From: Prostheceraeus crozeri | Lineage: Eukaryota > Platyhelminthes > Polycladida > Euryleptidae | Direction of reading: 5' to 3' | Assembly (NCBI GenBank): GCA_907163375.1 | Contig: CAJQUW010006336.1 | Coordinates: 62,001-126,000, forward strand | Length of the DNA stretch: 64,000 nt | Shown here: positions 30,481-42,075 of the stretch, one piece after another | Layout: every line of letters begins with the position of its first letter | Numbering within the stretch: the stretch's first letter is position 1 | Position numbers and translations under genes: made by a program | The notes under the pieces: model-generated | Databases searched by the model: none | What the model was told of the DNA's origin: nothing | Seen by the model: the letters and a program-made list of their open reading frames with translations, nothing else

Positions 30481-30789
30481 TTGTCTCTGTTACCCTAATA
30501 AAAACGTGTTTTGTGACACCCAAATTTTTAGCCCCCTCCCCCTACCATAAAATCGTTCATGCGACCTGTCTGTCACCTACCCACAACAGCAATTCTCTCG
30601 GACAATACAGTGGTCATTCAATTGTACAAACGCGTGCCGCACTTCCTGACACAAAAACTCCGCACATCGACTATGTGTGTTCGCGCTGCAACATCGCAAA
30701 CGCACCTTCGCGCTTACACCTTCCCACTGATGCATCCTTAATTTGATGTAATTCTCATAAATGTTTCACGAACACTTCTGTTTTATGTT

Positions 30790-30960
30790 GTAAACTTTTG
30801 TAACTCTTTATTTGCTTACCTTGGGGGCACATCTTCCTTGAGCCTGTCTTCATTGTAATGCGTAGCCTCGCGCTGATTGGCCGCTCTTATAATATATACC
30901 TAATCAGCTAAGGCAGCGTTAGCAGTTGTACTGTGCGTTTCACAAGGTTTTCACACCGGC
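30790..30960 (+). promoter_or_regulatory. promoter-like segment before an RT fossil
   Basis: An inverted CCAAT box (CTGATTGGCCG, about 30870), then TATAATATATACC about 20 bp later and a GC-containing leader. The arrangement resembles an LTR or 5' UTR promoter driving the RT-like sequence that follows. No matching second copy is in the window. Confidence 0.35.
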
Positions 30961-31680
30961 GTGAGGACTCTTCAAAAAGGTGTGCGGCTCATGTTGAGGG
31001 TTAAAACTGAGAATATCGAAGTGAAACTGACAGAATTAATAGACATTGTCTCAAAATTAGCTAAGACGACAGCCACACCAGTGGGTGCAGCTGCGCACGC
31101 CGCCCGGGATGCCGAAGTTACCCATCAAGCTTTTCCAAGCGCCATAGCAGAGTCCGAACTCATCAGGCAATTCACAAAGCGTGACAAGTACGAAGTCATA
31201 GCTCATGCCAGAGGCTTGTCGCAAAACGTTCATCGTCCCAACCCTTCCGAAGATGATGGCTGCGACTCCGCTCCCTGACTGGGGACCTCAATTTAAACTA
31301 ATTTTGCAAGGTGATTCTAGACCTTGTTTACGTGTGTCCCACTGAGTAGGAGGACCGTTTCATTACTCTGCCGACGAACGCAGAGCAATTTCGGAATATA
31401 TTGATCAATTACTTCAGTCCAATCTCATAGAACACACGCGTCGAGGTCCGTTTCGATCTTCACCTTTCCTCATCCCGAACCCCAATGGCACTTGCAGACT
31501 TTTAGTGGATTACAGTCATCTCACTCCGCACTTACCTGCACCGAAGCTGCACTTGCCGTTATTTGCGTCTCGACTACGCCATATCCCAATATCAAAATCA
31601 ACGACGCTTGTAATACGAATTGACTTAATGCAGGCATTCTTCAGTACTGATGCGTCAGAATGAGTCCCCGTTATACTAAT
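30961..31680 (+). mobile_element. retroelement fossil with partial RT
   Basis: The frame 30961-31278 is followed by RT-like coding near 31350-31650: a helical SEYIDQLLQSNLIE, then SPFLIPNPNGTCRLLVDYSHL and VIRIDLMQAFF (motif A-like). It is an old broken copy with only the first third of an RT, and no terminal repeat was found. It may be LTR- or DIRS-type. The RLLVDYSHL...PAPKLHLPLF run also recalls pararetroviral RTs, so the family is open. Confidence 0.45.
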
Positions 31681-31942
31681 AATTCCATGAGATACCAACC
31701 ATTTGAATATCATCGGGATGTATATAGCTCTTTATTTTCATAGTGGTTTTTACTTACTGTATGATGAGCCAACATGATGTTGTTTCACGGAAGACAACAT
31801 GTCGTGAGTTCTTCAAATTGTTATTCATAACAAGGGTCTTGTTCACCATACTTCATCACATGGATGCGGAGTCGGAATAGGAGTCCCGTAGTCCTATCAT
31901 TTTTGCTGGAGTCGGAGTCCTATCAAATGATAGAACTCCGGA

Positions 31943-33085
31943 CTCCGACCTAGGGTTTACATCCTGGGATCCCGGGATCTCGACCCTATTTCCGAGATTA
32001 AAAATCCCGGGATTACGTCTTCGAGATCTCGAGGTATTTCGAGATATTTGAAAGATTGGCCCTGAGTTCTTTCTAAGTGACATAGTTAAGAGAGTCAATG
32101 GCTTTTTTGAAAATGCATCTAAATTTTTTATGTTCCAAGTTTGATAAATTGCCAATGTGCTGTATTTGCCGAGACAGCTGGTTAAGCCTCGTTCACACGA
32201 TGACACTAGTGTCGTAACATTACTGCCGAGGAACAGCGCGAAATCTGGGCTAAATAAAAGCCATGCCGTGACACAAACCGTTCAGACGCTTAATAAACAG
32301 TGTTGTGACACTGCTACTAGTATTGCTTCTGTAAACTGAAAATACTTCGTAAATTGATAGCTGAAAGACAAATCACAACGAGTTAAAATAACGACTGAAG
32401 GCCCGTTCAAGGCTCGTTCAGACAGAGCTAGGTTTGCGGTTTGCGGTCTTTGAGGGAAAAACCGTCGAAGAAACCGTCATTCAACCCAGTGAGTCTCCCG
32501 AATTCGCTCTATTGACAGGTCACCGGACTGCTACTGCAGCTGCGCTTTGTTGGTTTTCACACATCGACAACGAATTGTGTCTCGGTGATTAATTGTTTTG
32601 TGAGATACTTGCGAGAAGTCTGCTAGTATTGGAAAAGTCTCCTCCTGCAATGAAATGATTCTCTCGAATTGTCTATCTCGAGACACAGGAATGATCGTCA
32701 AGCGGGTGAAACAAGTCCTGGAATCGATACCTCCAACATCGGTAGAATCCGAAAGGGCATTCTCGGCGGCCGGTTTGTTCTTAACGAAATTACGGTCGAG
32801 AATGAGTGATAACACAATTCAGTGTCTTACCTTACTTCGCCAATATTTTTTATGAGTTAACTAGTTTTACCTATACTGTAGATGTTTGTTTAGTTCACGT
32901 TGAAAGATGTACATTTTACAAGCACGTATCGTCTTTTGAAATATTTCTTGAAACCTAATGATTAAAAACATATACAGTATATATAAATCTCGATCGAGAT
33001 CCCGGGATCCCGGGATTGCGATTAGCCAGTCTCGAAAATCCCGGGATTGAGAAAACGGCTCGAGATTGTAAACCCTACTCCGACC
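31943..33085. mobile_element. inner hAT relic (31951-33077) with duplication CTCCGACC
   Basis: Ends TAGGGTTTACA and TGTAAACCCTA are inverted, with CTCCGACC at 31943-31950 and 33078-33085. Many CCCGGGAT and TCTCGAGA words lie inside both ends. The coding remnant at 32655-32855 is the hAT C-terminal dimerisation region. At 1127 bp it is an internally shortened copy. Confidence 0.9.
32655..32855 (+). pseudogene. hAT C-terminal dimerisation domain remnant
   Basis: The + strand frame reads IPPTSVESERAFSAAGLFLTK then RMSDNTIQCLTLLRQYF. This is the conserved end of hAT transposases (S.x.ER.FS..G......R..L......L..L). Everything upstream of it has been deleted, so the copy cannot move itself. Confidence 0.85.
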
Positions 33086-33786
33086 TACAACTAGACCCGA
33101 AATAGAATACAAACAAATTATTTATTCTCGTGCATAGCTGTCATTGTCTTGATGTCAACTTTCTCCGTCAAACAAAAGTACAGAGACAACAGTGCATACA
33201 AGCTTATAATAGTTGAGGGAATGAACCGTGATAGTGAAAAAAGGATTGTTTTTCTCTCGGGGATTTAGTGGAGAAGACAAACCTTCCTAGCCTCGACCAC
33301 ACCTACGCACCAAAGATCACACAGAGACAAAAATGAAATACTAGTTTGTTTGAGAACATTACCTCTTGCCCTCACGTTAATCGTGCGTGATGTCTCCTCC
33401 AAAGCGCCTATTAAAATCAAAAGTGTACTCATATTTTTTGATGAAAGATGGGGGATTTTCCTGCCTGGTAAGAGACTGGAGAAAAACCGTGTGAAGCACA
33501 CATCAACAAGATGGGAGGAGCCGATTCGCATGCATCCAGCATGAAGCGACATTTGATAAACTTTCATCGAAAATGATTGATAGTTGATGCAGCAATGATC
33601 ACTAAAGATAGGCTCAGGAATGCCTATAATGATCTATGATGTAAGTTACCAGTTTTTCAAAAAGATAGGCCATATATACTTGCCACCCGGAGTAGGAGTC
33701 CTATCAAAAGCCGGAGTCCTATCAACCCCCGGAGTCGTAGTCGGAGTCCTATCAAAATGATAGGACTCCGCATCCCTGCTTCATCA

Positions 33787-34700
33787 TACGTTTTGAGCCC
33801 ATTGCCGAATTTGAAAATTCAATAGATAGATTCACCAGATCAATTTTCTATGTTAAAATTTGCAGTTACACCAACGAAAAGTGTGTGTTTGTACACTTTA
33901 CTTCATCCTCTGTCACAAAATGGCAGCTCATTTGAAAGATCATGATCTGTAGATGATTTCTATAATAACCAGTTCAACAAAATACCAATTTGTGTAACTT
34001 TTATGAGCAAAAATGCGAAAAAATGGAGTCAACACCTTAAATGTCACAATTTTACCACTGGAAATACATAGGATTGTGTTATCCTCTCTATTTCTGAAAA
34101 GCAAATGATCTGATCCGGCAGACGCGAAGTTTTGCAGTTAGGTTAGAGGTGTACTATGCTATGTGAAAGTTTTATGTACTACCTCGTTCCCTGCACAACT
34201 TCACGCTAGCTCCCGGACTATGTGTGCTACAGGTTGCAATTGCGCAACCATAATTCTGTCTACTTTATTAAAATTCGCGCGCGTTCAAATACATGCAAGT
34301 TTCTGTAACTCTTGTATTGGAGATGTCTAAAATCTTGCATTGCACATTACACAAACGCAATATTAAGACAACGACAAACAATTCCCGGACACTGATAATA
34401 TGCACCTTTAGATTTGGAGGGGACCTTGAAGTCGAGCATAATCCATCACAGGGTAAAAAATGAACCAATTTCGTTTATGGTATTGAACACAACACGGCCT
34501 GGAATACTGTTTTGACTTTTCCATATTTTCATACTGTTAACAGTAGCCTGCTGGTTTGTAATGATTTTCTTAAATTTTTACTTTTGCAAAATGTCATTGG
34601 AAATTCAAAGCACGTTTGGATATTGACAGACAGTTTGATTACGGCAATGATCTTGATTCTATTAATAACTCTGAATAGTAGAATAGTTGATCCATGCTTC
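33787..34700. other. non-coding stretch
   Basis: No supported gene. AT-rich, with no clear repeat beyond short A/T runs. Confidence 0.4.
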
Positions 34701-34704
34701 CGCA

Positions 34705-35187
34705 TTAAAACTCTCCGTCGTCGTAGCAATTTGAGTCGCAATCATTTTCAGAAACAATTTCAGTCATGCTGATTTGAATGGCAATTTTCTGTCCACACGG
34801 AATCATCAATAAGTCATCATATTCTACTTCAATTCTCCTCTCTTCTGAAACGTCTTTATAAACATATCCATTTTTGTCTGCATATACAGCTTCGGAATCA
34901 TCATCGCTGTCACAGAAAACTCTGATCAGTTTCCGCCCCGAATCTAGAGCTGCTTCATCGTAGTATATGTAGAAATCACTGTAGTGCGAGCTGTACTTTG
35001 TAATTGCGTTTCGCAATTGCATGCCAGATATCTTCATCTTTCTACGGGGAACAACAAGAAAGAAGTGATCCGTGTCTTCACCATCTGACACATAAATGAA
35101 GAATTCTGCTGGGGTGTAGTCTGAAAAGTAAAATATCGTATTGAAACCAATAATTGATGACAATTCATAGAATTGTGAAATTAGCAT
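34705..35187 (-). CDS. possible host exon/ORF with a DIX-like domain
   Basis: 160 codons from an ATG at 35187, with clearly protein-like composition. It reads FIYVSDGEDTDHFFLVVPRRKMKISGMQLRNAI, then DFYIYYDEAALDSG, a VYADKNGYVYKDVSEE segment and IPCGQKIAIQI. The order of strands with a DGE/TPYF-like start, a VP turn, an L..F/L...I helix, a YRFFFK-like strand, an EEV-like strand and a final GKI strand follows the DIX domain of Dishevelled, Axin and DIXDC1. The tail is acidic (SENDCDSNCYDDGEF). It could be a single-exon gene or a retrocopy. No neighbour exon was found. Confidence 0.4.
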   Translation of the reverse strand: MLISQFYELSSIIGFNTIFYFSDYTPAEFFIYVSDGEDTDHFFLVVPRRKMKISGMQLRNAITKYSSHYSDFYIYYDEAALDSGRKLIRVFCDSDDDSEAVYADKNGYVYKDVSEERRIEVEYDDLLMIPCGQKIAIQISMTEIVSENDCDSNCYDDGEF

Positions 35188-35329
35188 GATTATTAGCCTA
35201 TTCGGAGTTTATCAATCTTCATGATGTTTGGATGCGAAGCGCTATGCCTGATTATGACTTGATCCATAATCAAAGCTAAATGATCGGTGTGTTACACCGA
35301 AGCGAACAAAATCAATTACACAGAGTAAG

Positions 35330-36210
35330 TATATTCGGTGAAGTAGCAACTCAGTATTTCTCAAATCCCCATGTGCATGCAATTTCGATTTTATTAAATG
35401 AACTCGAGTTGAGACCCAGTACCACATCTGAGATATGCAAATTTTTACACTTTTGGAGAAATCTGCACGAATTTGATTGATCATGATAGCAATACAGACG
35501 GAATAGTAATTTTACAAATCCTACGTGTCATGCCAACCTTGGAAGGTTGCCTCGCCGATCATCCGTATTGAGAGTATTTTCTCAAGCGTGATCATATCAC
35601 AAGATCATATCTGAAAGAGCAAAATATCATAATCAAAGACAAAGTTGTTAAATAAGCAACTGAACCTCAAGAGTGCATTTTCTTAAGCGTGATCATGTCC
35701 CAAGCAACCTGCCACTGGTAGAGCAAAATAACAGAATCAAGGACAATGATTTCAATCAACTTTGAAAGACGTAAATGGGTCCACATCACTATTCAGATTC
35801 TAGAAATGAAACATGAATTTAGTGAATCATTAAATCATGCCGATGATAATAGATTTAAAAACTTGAAAATTCAGCCAAGAAAACACGAATAAGATCGCGA
35901 CTTTTTATTATTGCAGTTCATTATAATGCAGTTCATGAAATTCCCTTGATAATCAGCATAATTTCCGCTTAGTTAGGATACTTGTTAGCAAAAATTTATT
36001 CCTTTTAATATCTAACTTGTTTCATACTACTTATATAGGAGAGTCATCTCAGTAGTATGTAGATTGGCAAAATTTTGACTTTTTAAAAAAGCTCTAATAA
36101 TTTTTTTGGACCATGGCAACGTAATCTCGGCAAAAAACTTAATCTTCTGATATAAAAATTTTCACTGCATAGAGTCGACACTCTACCTATGTATGCTTAC
36201 TTTATGATGG
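35330..36210 (+). repeat. truncated copy of the 49.3-50.5 kb foldback family
   Basis: Direct-orientation match to 49345-50215. Shared words include ATTTCGATTTTATTAAATGAACTC, TGATCATGATAGCAATACAGA, GAAATGAAACATGAATTTAGTGA, GAATAAGATCGCGACTTTTT and GAGAGTCATCTC(A/G)GTAGTAT. It ends near a GTCGACACTCTACCTATG word. Only one arm plus the centre is present. It provides an empty site for the 65-bp insertion at 49638. Confidence 0.8.
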
Positions 36211-36341
36211 TTGGATCTTCGGTCACGCAAAAATTCGAAGTTTCACCTTTTGTCCGCAGTAGCAAGGAAAAATAGATAATCTTGATAATTTTGAAACTGT
36301 GATAAATGAGGCTGACATATCAACTATTTTGACGAGCAAAT

Positions 36342-36841
36342 TTAGAAATTTAGCAACGCACGAACAAGTATGAAGGGTCCGAAATGCATAAAATCGAACA
36401 GGAAAAAAGAATCACAACAGCGTAATAAGATAGCGAACAATGGCATAACAAAAAATCCTTCACCGGCCGGATATGGCTTGCTGGCCGTATGTTGTGCACC
36501 CCTGCCCAGAGGATCACTTTGTTGAACCCCAGCTTTGCTGTCGATGTGGCATGATCGATTGAAGACCATTGTAAGAAAATTATAACTGGATCCATAGCAG
36601 AACTCACAGCGAAGGCGCTCAAGGCCGGAACTTTAGCTCGCACTTCTTGGAGGTCTTTCGATCGACTAACGGAGTTAAAAGCATTAGCGAAGTCAATGGA
36701 TACTGTCCACTGATCTTTGCATTTGGAGTTCTGGCTGGCTAATACGTGGATGATCCCTTCGCACCCTGACTCTACGGGGGACGCCAAGCTGAGAAAGGTG
36801 CAGTGCGGGGCGTGATTAACGGTTAGCGTGCTGGTTAGCAA
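36342..36841 (-). pseudogene. LINE fragment, R2/R4-like reverse transcriptase
   Basis: On the minus strand, CEGIIHVLAS is followed by WTVSIDFANAFNSVSRS (motif A), then LQEVRAKVPALSAF. A GVQQSDPLG box (motif B, where GVQQGDPLGP is usual) sits in another frame. This is the same broad LINE type as the element at 55.0-58.6 kb (cf. KVDFANAFNTIRR and GMQQGYPIGP) but a different lineage. The frame changes between motif A and motif B, and both ends are missing, so it is a dead fragment. Confidence 0.7.
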
Positions 36842-37042
36842 ATAAATAAACCTTGCTTATACTCGGATGTACAAGTAAGGATCCAGCACAGGTAAAACTG
36901 ATTTTCTAAGTTACCAGTAGAAGAATTGTACCAGCGAACTAAGAAAATGAATGTAGCAGAATAGCAAATTGCAGTCTAACAACTGCGCCTCCGAACTTCT
37001 GCAAACAGCAAGCCAATTAGATAAAATTGGAAAGTATAAAGA

Positions 37043-37074
37043 TGAAATAATGATAATAATAATAATGATAATGT
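37043..37074. repeat. AAT/ATG microsatellite
   Basis: Short run of ATAATAATAATAATGATAATG-type trinucleotides. Confidence 0.7.
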
Positions 37075-37339
37075 GTAGACGACAAATTCATTAGCACTAT
37101 TATTTCGAGTGTGGTTGGAAATATCAAATCGGCAATAGGCTCTTTTGGCTCATAATTAAGCTGACAATTAAGAAATTTCTCAAGGAGTTAAGTTCTTGAT
37201 GAAACTGTGATCTGATCGCAAAATGAAAGTAAAATGGTGCGTCAACAGATCATACGAAGCATCCCAATTCACTTCCATGAAGCTTTGCAGTCATAGTCAG
37301 ACGTTCTGGAGCGTGGTGACACCTTCAGTCCAGATGCCC

Positions 37340-37425
37340 TTCCTGTCGACATGTCACTTTCGGGTTTTGACCTGTAGACCAAAGGATCGCTAGGCCAAGC
37401 ACTTAACCACTGCGCATCGGAGACC
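37340..37425 (-). repeat. tRNA-derived SINE fragment
   Basis: On the minus strand, GCGCAGTGGTTAAGTGCTT (A-box-like, about 37400-37420) is followed by GGTCTACAGGTCAAAACCCG (degenerate B-box, about 37361-37380). The order and spacing fit a tRNA-derived head. No tail or duplication was seen. Confidence 0.55.
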
Positions 37426-38027
37426 ACACATCGGAGACAGCTGGGATATGTCTATAGTGAGCCAGATGCGAATCCCAATTACTTCCATGTTTTAAAGATA
37501 AATCAAACATCGGACGGGCGCTCACATTTTTTGTAAGATCATGATTGTCATATCAGGGTTGGAAGCGACCGCTGGCGTCAATCAAATGAATTACAGCATT
37601 GTAAGAGCACGTAAATACAACAATATTTATGTGATGTTTAAATAATGCGAACCGTTCCCCAAAAATTCATCTTTTAAATCTTTATTCAAAGCCGCAGACA
37701 AAACATCTGACTGTTAAAGATATAAATTCTCTGATAGCGTTGAAAAACAGTTCAAGTGCTCAGAACTATTGCAACTCATGGGAAAAATTTGCAATTGTTT
37801 GTTGTTTTTCCGTTTTTTAGAGAATAACGTTCAAAGACACAATCATTTGGAAGAACATTAATAAGTTTAGGTCATCAATCTACTGCAGAATTCCGGCTAT
37901 TTATGTTCGAGGATCTTGGTTGTGGCTGAAGTTTGTTCCTCGTAATGCGAAGCTGCAAAGACTATAACTTCTGAAGCTCTATGATTATCAATCTCTATGA
38001 CTTCTGGACAAAAGATTGATTTCCGGA

Positions 38028-38249
38028 TATCACAAGATATCAGGGACATCTATGATTAATAGAAGATATCTAGGGGACGTTCAACTCCCATACCATGTAT
38101 TGGACTGGAGGCCAGTGACTTTGATAAACTTGATTAATGACGATAGTGTGTATCTGGATGAAACCATGGACCAAATGGCAAGCAATTCACTTCCTTACTG
38201 TGAAGCACATCAGAATCCAGCTGAATTGATTGCTGAACATGTTAATTAA
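38028..38249 (+). other. exon-like segment, left member of an inverted pair
   Basis: The + strand frame GTSMINRRYLGDVQLPYHVLD, then WRPVTLINLIND, runs to a stop at 38247-38249 (…LIAEHVN). A minus-strand copy at about 39515-39660 keeps the same reading (MINVRYLRDVQLPYHVLDWRPVSLVNLIND). Several of the differences are silent or conservative. It may be a C-terminal exon of an unknown host gene family or part of an unrecognised element. Confidence 0.4.
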
Positions 38250-39514
38250 TACGCCCGTCCCAGTCTTGCAGTGAAATTGTCGGAAAAATCTGTGCAGTGC
38301 ACATGTACAGTACACATACAAGATACAACACATCATCGATGGTCAATTTCAAATAAATTGTGACTTTCATTTTAATTGAGTTTCCCATTGTCATCTAAAA
38401 CCTCCTCCTGTATATTAATTTGGACCACTGGTGGACTTTATTCGAGTATTCATGAGCAATGAAGCGATGTGACATCTGTGGTTCATTTCCGTCCTTGTCT
38501 TACTCAACTTTCATTAAACGAAAATTGATGGCTACTTTTGTCACAGTGATGCACGAATGTTTTCATATTCACCGACGAAATTTATACGGAGTTCGCAATC
38601 AACTTAGATCATTACCCATGCTGTTCCTGAATTGCCTAATACGGTAGGACCCTAAAATTGTGGAAAGTCACCAATCACCACCGCTTGGTTTGCTTTTTAT
38701 TCAATATGATCTTCGCATTTTATGAATCAGTGACATCATGATCACATTTTATTTGTTCCTCGGAGTTTGATTATAAATTGAAGGCCTCCTCACAGATGAT
38801 ACTCGATAATCACGAGATGTCTAATAAAAGATAAAGATACATTGACATCGTAACCACTCATTACGAGGAGGCGCACTTGGAAAGACAACACTGGTTGCGC
38901 TTTTCCACCTAAATCTTGATAAAGGATCTTCCGAAGGAATGGATATTCAAACGACTCCTCCTTAACTTTTAGCAATTTCATTAGTTGTACCAATCAAATT
39001 ATTATCAACTTTTAACTTTCCAATTTGTTTTTTGTTCGTTTCTGATTGCATCATCGGTAGATTTTCTTTAGATTTTAATCATGTCTTTTACTTGTAGCCG
39101 ATAACAATGAATAGGGCATGGGACATATTGCTGCAATGATTGTAGTAGCAAGTAAAATCATTACAGATCAGTTATCACTTAATCCATGAGTGCTTTTAAC
39201 AAAAGAAATAGATTATCAAAAATTTTCCAGAAAGAGTCCACATTTCTCCGAAAAAGCACTGCTGAATCGATTTTCGCAAAGCATGTATAAAATGTACAGA
39301 TCCATATCAATAACCATTGATGCTACGTGCCATAGGTGAACAATTTCAATCACTAGCAGTTGATATTGCAGCTGTTACTGACAGTCGCTTATTCTTGCGG
39401 GAGTCTTGCAGTTCTGCAGTTCTGCAGTTACTTCTTGACTGGGTCCAGAATATTCTTTCAATAGATTCTCTGTATGAATGAGCGCATTTGAGTATTGGTA
39501 ATTGTTTACAACTT

Positions 39515-39660
39515 GTTTCACGGTTTTATCCAGGTGTGCACAAACAACCGTCATTAATCAAATTTACCAAAGACACTGGCCTCCAGTCCAGCACATGGTA
39601 TGGGAGTTGAACGTCCCTTAGATATCTTACATTAATCATAGATGTCCCTGAAGATATTTA
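39515..39660 (-). other. exon-like segment, right member of the inverted pair
   Basis: Inverted match to 38028-38175, about 85-90% by eye, with the coding sense conserved through VLDWRPVSLVNLIND before the match decays. The 1.3 kb between the arms holds a further minus-strand protein-like frame at 38790-38993 (LLKVKEESFEYPFLRKILYQDL), whose origin is unknown. Confidence 0.4.
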
Positions 39661-41317
39661 AAGATGTGACATCCTGTCATGATAATTCATCTACACGGAT
39701 TTAGAAGAGAAGATTCCTGAATTCAACGTTTTCTCGTGCAGCTCAGGCAAATGGATGCACGACTGCGATATAAGAATATCTTCTTTGGCATTATTGCGAG
39801 ATGATTTCTCTTCATACCTGTTTTCCAAATCATCTGTTGAGTGAGCACGGCGGGCCATCCAATGACTTTGTCACATTTGGTTTCTGAAAATAAGAAGTTT
39901 CGTGACTTATAATCGATTGAAGCGGAATTGACTTCATTTGATAATGTTAATGAACATCTTTTTTGATAGAGCTGTCTGCACGGGAGGTCGTTCATGATAA
40001 AGTCAAGATAAAAATGCTCTCTCCCAATTTTGCGACCGCTATGTTTATTGTAAAACAGTAAAACACAAATTTACTAGACGTGTTTCGTCTACGCGGACTG
40101 ATTGCGACTATATAAAAACTGGCTGCTGTACAAGTCGGCATATATAAGAATACAAAAGTGTCAGTGAAAGCAGTTCATCTGTTCAGTTCGCGTCGTCTCC
40201 TTTGTTTTGGAATATGCGGATTCAGCCGCCCTATAGGCATCGCTGTTTGCTGTTCATCAATAACTTTCTAGTCGAAATTGGTAATGGTAATTTATCACTG
40301 TGGCTATCATCGCATGTTCACCACAATAGGTGCACTCTTCTTGTCTTCATCTCGAAAATTATAAAGTATGCTCATCAGGGTTGGAACGGGCGGCTGACCG
40401 GCCGGCTTAATTAATTACACCCATGTCGACCGTTACATTTAGTCTAGAATAAATTGCTTAAGTTAATCATTACAACATTAAAAGCATAAACATTTAACAT
40501 ACTTTGAGAGCATCTGCACACATGTTTTGGGATATAAGTATTGCAAAGTGTTCTTTAAACAGTTAAAAAATTATTACCGGCAATGCATACATGCAATTCA
40601 TACATGCAGCTCAAACCGTACTTTATCTCAAACTAAGTTTCCAGAATCATGTATTCTAGCCTGTTTCAATTTTGGAAGCATTGCGCGTTCCTCAATATAA
40701 CCTCCTCAAACTAACCTGCTACGACCGATCGACGAGGTCGTGTGCTTGTATCACCTCTGATCGCTGCAAGTTGAGCTACACAATATCTCCGGTTCTCTGT
40801 TGAGTTTTTTCCTCATTCTTGAAATCATCGGCATCCTTAACTCTTCGTAGAAGTGATTCTGACCTTGGATTATCGTGTCATCGCATCGTTCAGCTTGATT
40901 TTGGGATTATTTGGTTTCTGATCATCATCAGTGCATTGATTGGTGTTCCACGCTTGTGTCGGTGCCGGATAGCATTGTGTGACGTCATCGTTTTACGTGG
41001 TCTTCATTCAACTGCAATATTCTTGTGGTTTGTTGGTTCCCTCCGCGTCCGTGTCTAGTTCTGGTGGTAGAGTGTGTCATCATCGATTACCAAGTCGTCA
41101 GTGTCAGTTGCAGCATTCCTTTCGTTAGTGCGAATTCTCTCTGAAGCGAGTGTGTTCTTGACCTTGTTGTCTCAGCTGTTTGATCAGCTGACATCAATAC
41201 GTCGTATAGACACCCCCTGTTCGGAGATTCACAGATTATCGATATTCTGGTTGCCATATCAACTAGAATTACTTCAGATAGCCAAAAGTCTTCTGCAATT
41301 ACATTCGGTATCCAACT

Positions 41318-42075
41318 ATGACTTCTCCAGCTGGACGTGTGAATATTAGAGCAACAAGATCTAATTCTGCTACAGGTGTCACCTTTGCAGACATCAATCA
41401 GTTGATTACTACAGCTATAACCGCAGCTAAAAATGAAATACTAACTTCTCTGCAAGCGAGATTTTTAAACTATCAAACTCTTTGCAGACTTTGACTGCAC
41501 AGGTCACCAAAATGGAGGTCGGAATGGCAAATCTTCACTCTGTAACTGCAGACCATGAGGGGAGAATATCTAACATTCGGAAACAATTGAATGAAACGAA
41601 GATTGAGATTCCTTTTGAAATTATGTCTGAAATTGATCAGTGTAATATCAGAGCACACAACTTGATTGTGTCTGGTATCAAAGAATTAAATGATGGAACA
41701 GTGTCGGAAAGAAAGGTTTACGATGAGGAACAATTCAATGACCTATTTGCTGATTTGGAATTATTTGCTGATCCCCAGAAACTCAGAATGTTTCGATTGG
41801 GAAAGCCTCGACAAAATATGCCGCGATTACTGAAAATCATATGTCCTGATTTACAAATAAAACAAGATATTCTCAGAAAAGGAAAAGCGCTGCGTTTCTC
41901 TGACAAATTCAGGAATGTCTACATCAACCAGGATCTCACCTTGCACCAACGAAATGAACAGAAACTGTTGCGTCAGAAAGTTAAGGAGCGCAGACTTCTC
42001 GGTGAAGACGTGGTGATTTTTCGAAACAATGTTGTTCGTCGAGAAGATATCAAAAATTTTCCTCAACGTTTTTAA
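41318..42075 (+). pseudogene. LINE ORF1 (coiled coil, nucleic-acid binding)
   Basis: The ORF opens at the ATG at 41318 (MTSPAGRVNIRATRSN), changes frame once near 41462 in an A/T-rich run, and continues to the stop at 42073-42075. The first part has a heptad helix (LQTLTAQVTKMEVGMANLHSV). The C-terminal 130 residues have a strand/helix pattern (CNIRAHNLIVSGI, RLGKPRQNMPRLLKII, NVYINQDLTLHQR) like the RRM and C-terminal domains of L1-type ORF1 proteins. Its stop overlaps the ORF2 ATG (TAATG), a layout used for termination-reinitiation in some LINEs. The single frameshift suggests a fairly young copy. Confidence 0.75.

Larger units (their letters stand above)
31851..33786. mobile_element. outer hAT relic (31859-33778) with duplication CTTCATCA
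   Basis: The left end CATGGATGCGGAGTC and the right end GACTCCGCATCCCTG are inverted matches at 14 of 15 bases. CTTCATCA flanks both (31851-31858, 33779-33786). Subterminal GGAGTC/GACTCC and TCCTATCA(A/T) repeats lie inside both ends. On the + strand near 33510-33560 a BED-finger remnant reads CEAHIN...SSMKRHLINFH. A second hAT (31951-33077) sits inside it. Confidence 0.85.

Noticed and set aside
30513-30746. Tyrosine recombinase C-terminus (QYSGHS-like box)
   Set aside because: One weak box only; the catalytic Arg and Tyr are not placed as expected.
37280-37440. Functional tRNA on the minus strand
   Set aside because: B-box is degenerate and the stems do not close; SINE head remnant is the better reading.
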